Source: Mesocentrotus franciscanus
Lineage: Eukaryota > Echinodermata > Echinoidea > Camarodonta > Strongylocentrotidae
DNA: 64,000 nucleotides
Direction: 5' to 3'
Assembly: GCA_037976565.1 (NCBI GenBank)
Contig: CP137682.1
Location: 2,854,867-2,918,866, forward strand
Part shown: piece by piece, positions 55,590 to 64,000 of the stretch
Numbering within the stretch: the first letter of the stretch is position 1
How the letters are laid out: every line of letters starts with the position of its first letter
Made by a program: the position numbers and the translations under genes
The notes under the pieces: generated by a model
What the model saw: the letters and a program-made list of their open reading frames with translations, nothing else
Database searches by the model: none
What the model was told of the DNA's origin: nothing

Positions 55590-56272
55590 TAGTGTTGTAA
55601 CATCACGGATATTTCCAATTCCGTTTAACCGCTAGTCAAAACCGGACGGTTTTCGGTTAAACGAAAATTACTCACTTTTGCCAAGGTCGCCGATGATTGT
55701 AAGAATAGTGGTCGGCACTGGGCGGGCGCGGGCCCGACCAGCGCGGGGGATTTTCGCCCACCACTTCTGATGAAAAACACTGCTTTCGACCGGCACTAAT
55801 TTCACATAAAAACGTAACTATTCGTCAAGAAAAATATTACTTACATTCCTATTTCCGTCTTTACTTGTGTTTTATTTGCAATTGTACAAGAATCATGATT
55901 TCAATTTGACATAAACTGATTATTTTTAAAGATTTGCCGAGTGTTGTTGTCTAAAGTTGCGATTCATGAAGGCTGCCATATTGAATGTACCGATGTACAT
56001 GTTATAATACACAGAGATAGCAGCTCAGGCTCGATCCATTACTGTTCTTATAAATGTTTATTTTCAATAAGTTAAATTTTTTTTCGTAATTTTCGGAATA
56101 AATAAATTAAAATACTGTAAGATATATTTATTCTATTATTTATATTATAAAATTTGTCCGAAATTTTTACAAAAAAAAAAAAAAAATCGGGTAAACGAAA
56201 CCGTCACATTCAAAACGGATAGTGCCATGGACGGTCGGATACCGGACGGTTAAACGTTTGATCACAGCACTA
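55590..56272. mobile_element. hAT-like non-autonomous transposon
   Basis: The 683-bp element starts TAGTGTTGTAACATC and ends with the inverse of TAGTGCTGTGATCAAAC. A second inverted layer lies inside (CCGTTTAACCGC and ACGGTTTTCGGTTAAACG on the left; AACGAAACCGTCA and CCGGACGGTTAAACG on the right). An exact 8-bp duplication GTGAATTC flanks it. The 8-bp duplication and the short AGTG-type end are hAT hallmarks. The interior has a very GC-rich patch (GGGCGGGCGCGGGCCCGACC at ~55720). No transposase frame is visible. Confidence 0.92.
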
Positions 56273-56280
56273 GTGAATTC
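56273..56280 (+). repeat. Right target site duplication GTGAATTC
   Basis: Exact copy of the left flank, immediately after the terminal CACTA. Confidence 0.9.
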
Positions 56281-57212
56281 TCTGTTTATATATGCAAACA
56301 AGTTGAATCCTTGCTGATGCCACTCTATACCCGGGAGAGAAATTGGGACCTCCATGGTAGGATGACAAAAGCTATCATGAATAAAATTTTGGTATGCCTA
56401 CATGGTTACCATATGGTACAAATGCTCCCCAATGAGTGGAGATGGTGCACAAAATGTACGAAATTAAGTCTGATAACCAGAGTAATAAAACCTGTAAAGC
56501 ACTTAGATATATATTTGCAGTACGTGCATAATACTGTAAGCTTATTGGTTAGTTACTCTGTAACTGGTTAGGTGCTTTACAAACAGTTAGTGTTATCATT
56601 ATCATTGTTATTATTATTATTATTTAAAATCCAGCTTTTAATGAAAATTCATTTTCATTGAATGAATGTGACCATACCTTGTTCTCATTCCACCTGATCT
56701 GGTTGCCTTGGCGATGAGTTGTATCTTATGAAGCACCGAGGTCGACTGAGTAGGTGAATAATCCTCCATGATAGTACACATTGCATATATCCACACACAA
56801 AATATAGATGAAACATATATATGTTTCTCTTTTCCAATATATATTCCTCAATGATGTATATTCCTGAGTAATATAATATCCCTGGCAATCATCTCATGGA
56901 TGATCACAAAGTCAGCAATGACGAAGGGGTTTGTATTCCATGAACATCAAGAAAAGGAACACTGAAGTATAACACAAAGTAAAACTTCAAGCCATGTTCC
57001 ATACTGGTGAAATCAAATTCAATGTCATACTCATATGTTCCACAGCAGCAAACGATTCCAATTATCTTCTCACAGGTGGTTAAATCATAAGACAAGCCAC
57101 AATATTCTATAAAATATATACCCTGTTCATCTAACGAGAATCACCACAGCTATGCTTATGCCAATATACGTCTGCACATCTTTCAAAGACTGCACATATT
57201 TCTAATAAGTAG
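56281..57212. other. Sequence without a supported gene
   Basis: Open frames at 56311-56571 (plus) and 56904-57095 (minus, no ATG start) show no family resemblance. No repeat copies are seen. Confidence 0.4.
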
Positions 57213-57306
57213 GCCCATACATGTATCTCATTCTGTTCTCTTGCTCAAACTGATGATAAATTGGACCTGGAAAAGTTCCAGAGTCTGCTGCGTAGTTCTC
57301 CAATTG
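57213..57306 (+). CDS. Possible exon (weak)
   Basis: AATAAGTAG precedes 31 open codons plus one base, ending CCAATTG|GTAAATG, a moderate donor. The 3' part reads QTDDKLDLEKFQSLLRSSPI, natural-looking and amphipathic. The supposed acceptor overlaps a TAGGCC(C/T)A(C/T)A motif that also occurs elsewhere in the window, so the 5' boundary is doubtful. Confidence 0.17.
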
Positions 57307-58386
57307 GTAAATGATAACAAAGATTGAACACACATTAATTAAGATAATAAATGTTTGAAAATCCTTCACCTCTAGATAAAATCGTCATCAACTAGACAGA
57401 CGTTTTTTTTTCTCCTTGAATGATCAATGAAATGTTCTCGTTGATATCGGGAGCAAACAATGCAAGGCCATTCAATGCTCTCTGAATCTAATCCCATCCT
57501 TAATACTAGAACATCACAATAACATTCTCACTGAAGCGTAAGAGAAGTCTTGAAAAAGTTCTATAATGACTGTCCAACATGAAGACTTCCTCTCCTGGCT
57601 ATAAATAAATCCTCAGCAAAGTACTTAAAAAGAATATGTAATATATGACCTGGTTTGTTGAAATGGATTACTTGAGCACCGTGTTAGAGGCGAGAACTCA
57701 TTAACACGTCCGATCCATGAGGTAGAGGTCTGTAAAGGCACTCCAGTGGTTAATGATCTCATCAACGCTGTTCTGAGACTGGTAGGGTTAAGATGGTATG
57801 GTAAGTTGAATACCAGGCATGTAGCTAGGTGACTGTAAAGCAGTCTGTGCACAGGAATCCTAGCAAATGTCAAAAAGCCACCATTTTAATCTCAAAATGC
57901 AGCTTAAATCTAGGCTGATTGCTGGATTAGCTCAATATTCTCTTTCTTGGTCACCTTTTCTTTTTAAAAGACCTGCTTTGTTGGAAGATTGTCCAATCTC
58001 TATTTTTGTGTCTTTACTCCTATTAGAAGAATGAAGTGTGAAGATCGAGGCAGCTGCAGCTTTGACAAAAAAAAAAGAACAAATGGAATGAAATAAACAC
58101 CCTTTGAGCAGATTTGTTGGTTTATCCCGTTATTCAAGCAGCTAAAAGACAATTAAAGAGGGTTTGGTCTTCTGGTCCCAACTTCCCCAACTTCAACGTT
58201 TGCCTTCAGCAGAGCTGTGTCTTGACCACAAAGCAGTTGTACTCTCCGCAGTCCAACAATATTTGATGAAAGGTTTAATAAGCATCAATCATTGAATCCT
58301 GTTCTAGACCGCTGTACCTCAAGGCACGATGCTTCCATAGAGCACGTAATGACTTTATGGTACGCGGTGCATTGATTCTGGGTTGG
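57307..58386. other. Sequence without a recognised feature
   Basis: An 82-codon minus-strand frame at 57625-57873 is compositionally unremarkable and unassigned. No repeats are seen. Confidence 0.42.
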
Positions 58387-58697
58387 TCCTTGATAGGCAG
58401 ATGATGACGAAATTACTTCAATTGATTTTCGTTATCTCTGCATCGGAAACATCCAAAGCGGGGTCCATTGACTGCACTAAGCCAGTAATTATACTCCACT
58501 GTACATACCATTCTATCAATCAGTTACATGGCCTATCAAATGTTATGCTGTATGGAATGATTCCATTTCAAATTTATCCTTAATAAGCAGATGATGATGA
58601 AATTATTTCCAATTGATTCCATATGCCTGAGAATTTCATCTGCATGTTAGAAGCATCCAAACTTGAGTCTATATTGCCTAAAGCCAAATAATTATCA
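58387..58697. repeat. Diverged tandem duplication, period ~190 bp
   Basis: TCCTTGATAGGCAGATGATG (58387) and TCCTTAATAAGCAGATGATG (58577) start two units that also share AAATTA(C/T)TTC(C)AATTGATT, AA(A)CATCCAAA, AGTCTATATTG/GGTCCATTGACTG and CTAAGCCAGTAATTAT-like text in the same order. Confidence 0.75.
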
Positions 58698-60510
58698 TAC
58701 AGAATAGAACAGTTCAGCACTGTGCATCAGTCATCCAAACATCGTCGTGACCAAAGATTTTGCAACCTTCCCACGCAAAATATCCAAATCATGAACCCAA
58801 AAAGAAGGATCCGCTATCAAAAATTATTTGCCATGCGGTGAATAATGAAAGATGGTGGTGCTATCCCTAAATTCAACATATCTTGATGAGTAATCGCTAT
58901 AGAATGGTTAGGGCTAAAGGTGAATGCTTTATATTGAAAGTCATCGCCATTTCTTTTGTCAAAGATGAATTGTGTAATCGATGGGTTCCTGAATGTATTA
59001 ATCGCATGAACGTGTCGAAACTGTGAAGAAATCAATCAGGCGTTGATAGCGATCGGCCAAGAGTTGACAAGTCTTGTTTGCTCATTGCATTCTGGTTTAC
59101 CGACTTTCAGTGATAAACAAATAGTGCAAATCAAAACAAAGAATAATCATCGACAGCCAATGTGCGTTTCACAACTGATTATCCTTGAGTCACGATGGGT
59201 GTTTCAGGAGTCTTCTCTTACAAAATAAAGCGATTCTCGGAAGTAAACAATTAATTACCGTGAGAATCATCCGAAAGAAGGTTCAATATTGAAGTAAGTC
59301 CACAGCGAAGGCCATATTCATTACAGAAATTTGAACATGATGATTAAAACCATTCCTGTTGATAGTATCACCAAGGATAATTAAGCAAGTCCACAATGAG
59401 TTCAGGATATTATTATTTACTTTTGATATGTAAATATCACCAACTACAGCACTGCAATAGATGTCTGACTTCCAGTAAGCACATGTCCTGCTATGACTCC
59501 AAATCCTGCATCAGACAGAAAATAACAGTCCCAAAACGTGAATGACCATCCCTACAAACAAATAAGGGGGCTTTAACAAGACCGACTAGACAGATACACA
59601 CATGGTGGGTGATCGTAAAGGAGGTACGATGCATTGTATGGTGAGGGACGGTTGTGTGAGTGGTCTCAATGAAAGAAGGGCGATCAGACTTATCAATGGA
59701 CAGGCTTTTCTTTTGTGAAAGAGGCATGGATTGTGTGAGTCAGCCGCAATCCCTCTTCATTTAGTGGAGTGGTCCGGGTGGTTAAGGGTTAGGTCGTAGA
59801 GCGTGACGGTGGTCTGAGCAAAGGCAATGTGACTGTAGGCAAGTGTCAACCTCAACTGCAAAACACGTGTGATCCTATGATTTTATGATAATCATAGTCT
59901 TGAAAAGCAGCCTCCTTTTAAGTGATACAGTCATGAGACACAAAAGAATAATATCTGTGAACCATGTCTAACGATGACGAATTGTTGAAACGTATAATTG
60001 TTGAAACCTAGCACTCAAGCAATGGATAGTCTCCTGATGTTATTGCGGTGTTTATATTTAATACCATTCAACCGTTTTAATCAGAACAAAACAAAACTTC
60101 TGCTGGTATCACAGAAACACAAATGTTTTATAATGATAATATTTCACAACTTTTCAACAATTTTTTATCAAGAGTATGGGAACTTTTGCTGGTATCATCT
60201 TTATAAAAAAAAATATGCAGTATCAGTTGAAATCCATAATCCATAGCTCCCATTAAAGTTATCTTTTTAATTACCTATTGTCTAGCCAATATCCTCAAAA
60301 TGTAGGCTTATATCTTTAAATAATCATTCAGTATATATCCAGTATGGAAACAAAATATGCCCCTAATTTCACCCCTGAAAAAAATCTGAAAACCATTTTC
60401 CTCTTTTATTAAATTTGTGGTCCCTTTCCTTTTCCTTTTGCTTGTCAGAATTTTTTTTTAGAATTGAGCCCCAGCAAACGAGTCTTGGCTACACCACAGA
60501 ATATAACACA
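58698..60510. other. Sequence without a recognised feature
   Basis: I see no inverted repeat, hairpin copy or supported exon in about 1.8 kb. Confidence 0.42.
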
Positions 60511-60522
60511 ATGAATATTTAT
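60511..60522 (+). repeat. Direct repeat ATGAATATTTAT (left)
   Basis: This 12-mer recurs exactly at 61099-61110, at the right edge of the large palindrome. It could be a target duplication if the left 30 bp belongs to the element. Confidence 0.5.
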
Positions 60523-60552
60523 GCTAAATATATTACTCATTGCGGATGTAGT

Positions 60553-61100
60553 ATCGAAAATAATATCGCTAGTGATATTCGTTTGTCGCAATGTGGTCAA
60601 TAAGGAATCTAAAAGATCTCGACGTTTGTGCGCGCTGCAACGCCGTCAGGTGATAAAAACTAATGTAAGCAAGGGTGCTTTATACTCTGGGAGGACCGGC
60701 GCGGCGGTCTATAATCGATCGATAATCGGAAACAATAATGCACAAGGCCTATTGGCCTATCGGCTGATTATGCAAATGGCTAATGGTCGACGCACGGTGC
60801 TCAACCAATCAGTAGGCGCTGGTTCGGCTAATTCGCTATTTGCATAATTAGCCAACCAGCGACCTACTGATTGGTTGAGCACCGTGCGTCGACCATTAGG
60901 CCATTATAATCAGCGATAGGCCAATAGGCCTTGTGCATTATTGTTTCGATTATCGATCGCGTTACGTCCTCCCGTAAATATAAAGCACCCTTGCTTACAT
61001 TAGTTTTATCACCTGACAATGTTAGCATCGGCGAGATCTTAGATTCCTTATTGACCACATTGCGAGACAAACGAATATCACTAGCGATATTATTTTCGAT
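60553..61100. mobile_element. Large foldback palindrome with octamer and CCAAT words
   Basis: Left arm (60553 to ~60826) and right arm (~60838 to 61100) are inverted copies: ATCGAAAATAATATCGCTAG at the outside, then CAATGTGGTCAATAAGGAAT, TAATGTAAGCAAGGGTGCTT, CACAAGGCCTATTGGCCTAT and GTCGACGCACGGTGCTCAAC near the centre. The arms differ by point changes and short indels. Each arm holds a CCAAT box (AACCAATCAGTAGG) and there are octamer-like ATGCAAAT words near the centre, features known from animal promoters. The overlapping short frames are not genes. It resembles long-arm foldback (TU-type) elements described in sea urchins. Confidence 0.88.
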
Positions 61101-61110
61101 GAATATTTAT
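61099..61110 (+). repeat. Direct repeat ATGAATATTTAT (right)
   Basis: Exact match to 60511-60522, overlapping the last two bases of the right arm. Confidence 0.5.
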
Positions 61111-61743
61111 AATTAAAAAAAAACAACAACAAGAGGCATTTTCCTAAGTAAGGCACAAGGTGGAATGCCAAGAGAAAGAGATATACATGCATGATGATCA
61201 CCATGATAATAATCAAGCCTTGTTCAATGAACTGAGAGCTATCATATTCCTGGTGACTGTAATAGCTTTTCCAGTCACTAGATAGCCTGTATCATAGAAC
61301 TTACTACCCCTGTAAAATGCATCCAAGTGCATAGTCAAAGGGGCAATGGTACAGCTTGGACCGAAAATAGATTTATTAAGAAATTTCCAAAATGCCCCCC
61401 ATGACTTGTAAAACCTAAAATGAAACTGATGAAAATTTATTCCTTTAAATGTGATGAGTCTGAACCTACTATTCATTTTTATGGACAAAAAACAATGAAA
61501 ATAATTGGCAAGAATTTTACATCTACGGTATTCTTAATCATATATCATCTATGACATAGTAGACAGTAGATATTAGACAAAGACATTCCATATACCGGTA
61601 TTTCCAAAATTAATTCTCCTTAGTCACACAGTTGTTCCATGATAAATGATAACTGCCACCAACCCATTTGATATTCTAGAAGCTATACTGAATCACTTAG
61701 CACCTACCAACTTCCCAAACCCATTTGCATTTGACCACAATAT
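61111..61743. other. Sequence without a recognised feature
   Basis: A 91-codon minus-strand frame at 61213-61488 has no recognised motif. No repeats are seen. Confidence 0.42.
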
Positions 61744-61823
61744 CGTCTGTTTGGAGCCAGAAGGGTGTTAACTCACTGCTTAAGTATATGAGTTAATGAC
61801 CTTCTGGATCCAAACAGATGATG
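61744..61823. repeat. ~80-bp palindromic hairpin repeat, copy 11
   Basis: This is the most symmetrical copy: GTCTGTTTGGAGCCAGAAGG, GTGTTAACTC, minus-oriented loop ACTGCTTAAGTATAT, GAGTTAATGACCTTCTGG, then ATCCAAACAGATGA. The outer CTGTTTGGA pairs with TCCAAACAG. Confidence 0.9.
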
Positions 61824-61847
61824 GCATGTTTATACATTGCCTATTAA

Positions 61848-62223
61848 AGGGATCCGGTAACTTTGTCTCAGATTCTGAAACAAAATTCTGGATTTAGCTC
61901 ATGATGCAATGATAATCATAAACCTTCAGGTCAGTCAGGAACCCCATGACTTTTACAAGCTGATCGCCTGTCTGATTATCAAGATATTTATGATTGGAAT
62001 TACAAATTTTGAAAACCGTTCGCCTGATGGTTTTCATAACACTATAGTCTATTAGGGAAAACGAGTATGGTAAAACCGGTCAATCAAAGATTTTACTTTT
62101 TTGAGGCACTTCTTGATCATTTTGAAGCGCAATTTTTTTAGGGCTTCATTATTACACCATATCACAGACACTAATACCATGTAGGGCCGTGTATCTCAGA
62201 TTTAACACTGTTAAACGATCCCT
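61848..62223. mobile_element. TTAA-flanked TIR element (T2/Kolobok-like), family G
   Basis: TTAA at 61844-61847 and 62224-62227 bracket 376 bp with ends AGGGATCCGGTAAC and the inverse of AGGGATCGTTTAAC. The AGGRR-type end next to TTAA is the signature reported for T2 MITEs. There is no ORF of note. It lies 20 bp after a hairpin repeat and 40 bp before another TIR element. Confidence 0.78.
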
Positions 62224-62263
62224 TTAAGCAGAATAACAAATGTACAAACAGACATCCATCTAT

Positions 62264-62670
62264 GGGTGCGTTTATCGTGTCTTACCACTCAGAATCAGCG
62301 TTTCTATATGTACATATCAAACCCCACTATACAAACGTGTTTTGCGGGATGTCGCCTTAATCGACTCTTCACGATTCGAAATAAAGGCCTTGTCTCTGCG
62401 CAGCTGCTTTGCGCTGTTTGACCCGGGAAGCAGATTAGCCTGGGAAGGTCCGATTTGTATGTGTGGTTCAAAAGAGCTTTGCGTTTATCATCTCACAGAA
62501 ACGTGATTCTGGCTCTATGTCACATTCAAAACGCACTTTTTTAGGCATCTTAATATACCCATATCTAAAGACGTTTGAAAAAGGCTCCGGTTTATCACCT
62601 TAAAAAATTTGCCTGAAAGACATTTGAAAACGCTGATTCTAGGCAAAAAAATTGCACGATAAACGCACCC
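62264..62670. mobile_element. TIR element 'GGGTGCGTTTAT', copy 2 (related termini)
   Basis: Its ends GGGTGCGTTTATCGTG are perfect inverted repeats of 16 bp, followed by a second paired block AGAATCAGCGTTT. The flanks carry imperfect direct repeats ACATCCATCTATGGG (left, overlapping the end) and ACATCCACCTATGGG (right, 62673). The interior is CpG-richer (GTCTCTGCGCAGCTGCTTTG). The 88-codon frame inside has no transposase motif. Confidence 0.83.
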
Positions 62671-64000
62671 AAACATCCACCTATGGGAGGAGAACCTATT
62701 CATCTCAGACATGAAATTAGAATATAAATAAGAATTGATGAATGAAAAGGGTACAGCTGGTCATGGAAGTGGGAAATGAAACACAAAAAGTGCACTACTC
62801 ATTTTGGCTAATGGTCCCTATTTCCTCGCCATACTACAAGGTGAGCAAAGAAAAAGAAGAGATCATGTAAAAAAAAATACAGAGATGTGTTTTAATGTTT
62901 TCCTAATATTTCCAGCCCAAAAGCAGGATATATCATGTATGAAACAATATTATGGATCTATACATATATATATAAAGTTGTGGTTCACAAGACCAAGAAA
63001 GCTTACTGCTTCTTTAAATAATTATTGTCCAGAAAGTCATTTTGTACTCCCTCCCTCCTCATGTTAAAAAAAAACATAGTTCTGATAATTTTTTCGAAGT
63101 AGTGAGATAATTTTTCCTAAATATATATTAATACTTATGAAAGAACATCATCTTTTGAATCATGAAATTTTCCATTCTTACTAATATATTTTTCAAGTTT
63201 TCATACATGTGTATAAGCATTCTCAATTTGATGCTATCATTACTAATTGCAATTGCAAATCTAATGCCTTACCTTTTTTGTAATGAAACTACTTAAATAG
63301 GCCTATCACAAATTAATATTCCCTTGCAGATACATTAAATATGACACTTATTGCTTTATTACTGACAAAGAAGAAATTTTAACTGAATTAATCTTTTTTT
63401 TTTTGTGACACTCTGTGCATAATGAATTATACATACAGCAGGCAAGCATGTGCTTCGTCCCACTACACAATACCACTTTGTATCACAAGCTCGTAGTAGT
63501 GAAAATGAAATGACTGGAGTTGGGTTGCGGAGCAGGAAAAAAAATCACTCAAGCGGGGCCGAACCAATCTCGCTTTTTCAAACGCTCTTGTAACAATTTT
63601 CTCACCAGACTGCCTGCCCTAAGTGGTAGTTGTTTCTTATCAGCATACCTTATGAAAAATGAATCAGTATCAGTTTGCCTTCCATTAATTTTTTGGATAG
63701 TTTTACAAGCAGAGCATAAATCATGATTAGCTAGTCTACGTATTCAGCCTTTCAGGGTCATGAAGAAGGGACAGTGGCAATTATTCATGAATAAAGTTTA
63801 TATATTTCTGGATTCTCTGTTAATTCAATTTGTGTATTTCCCACAAAAACAATGTTTAATATGTTGTATGTATCTTGAAATATATTGAGTTCATCTTAAT
63901 ATTGAGTACATACAAAAATCTTTCTTATTTGTAGAAATATAGGGGTAGAGGTTAATGTGAGGGCAATAAAAGTGATAGTCTACATCCTCCAGACTTGGTT
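62671..64000. other. AT-rich sequence without a supported gene
   Basis: A 34-codon frame at 62739-62840 ends at CTACAAG|GTGAGC but has no acceptor or family resemblance and was not called. A short TA run lies at 62959-62973. Nothing else is seen to the window end. Confidence 0.4.

Noticed and set aside
62739..62840. 34-codon open frame ending at a GTGAGC donor
   Set aside because: There is no acceptor and no recognised motif, and this length is expected by chance.

Overview
This is a eukaryotic, repeat-dense, AT-rich genomic window with no intact gene that I can name. The best fit is an echinoid (sea urchin) or closely related marine deuterostome. The evidence is two copies of a tRNA-derived SINE whose body I recognise as echinoderm-type, many long CT/GA microsatellites, and several foldback and terminal-inverted-repeat DNA elements. 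No rRNA, functional tRNA, CRISPR, operon or bacterial signal is present. The DNA reads as intergenic or long-intron sequence. Two 500-N assembly gaps (1749-2248 and 26461-26960) interrupt it.

The clearest content is non-autonomous mobile DNA. (1) An ~80-bp palindromic hairpin repeat occurs about 12 times, plus weaker copies, in both orientations. (2) Four families with TTAA-flanked ends beginning AGG (40589-40981, 47424-47768, 53417-53914, 61848-62223) resemble the T2/Kolobok style of element. (3) A hAT-like element at 55590-56272 has an exact 8-bp target duplication. (4) A foldback element at 8761-9042 also has an exact 8-bp target duplication. (5) Large near-palindromes lie at 50903-51204 and 60553-61100. 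(6) A ~370-bp element family has three copies (33663, 38651, 49979). (7) A ~250-360-bp family has two copies (9114, 39151). (8) Two elements share the terminus GGGTGCGTTTAT (11987, 62264). (9) A 195-bp element at 43700-43894 has TA-flanked ends. (10) A truncated 'TATAGCGC' repeat lies at 54487.

Coding evidence is fragmentary. The better exon-like segments are on the minus strand: a possible first coding exon at 28800-28936, exon-like segments with GTAAGT donors at 10739-10862, 34094-34248 and 38180-38326, and a cysteine-rich exon-like ORF ending at 43412. On the plus strand, a coding-like frame at 11593-11967 carries one internal stop and may be a pseudogene or gene relic. None has a recognised family, and none can be joined into a gene with confidence. 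The 34-kb and 38-kb segments are phase-compatible. Most long open frames in the window are translations of CT/GA, ATC or GTA repeats, or of N runs, and are not genes.

Layout: 0-10 kb holds hairpin repeats, a gap, tandem duplications and a cluster of two mobile elements. 10-15 kb holds a degenerate tandem repeat with an exon candidate, a coding relic and a GA array. 15-24 kb is mostly unique sequence with a minus-strand SINE, an ATC/ACC array and a large CT tract. 24-35 kb has hairpin repeats, the GTA gap, a composite element, a possible first exon and a large GA array. 35-50 kb holds many mobile elements and microsatellites. 50-64 kb is rich in palindromes and terminal-inverted-repeat elements.
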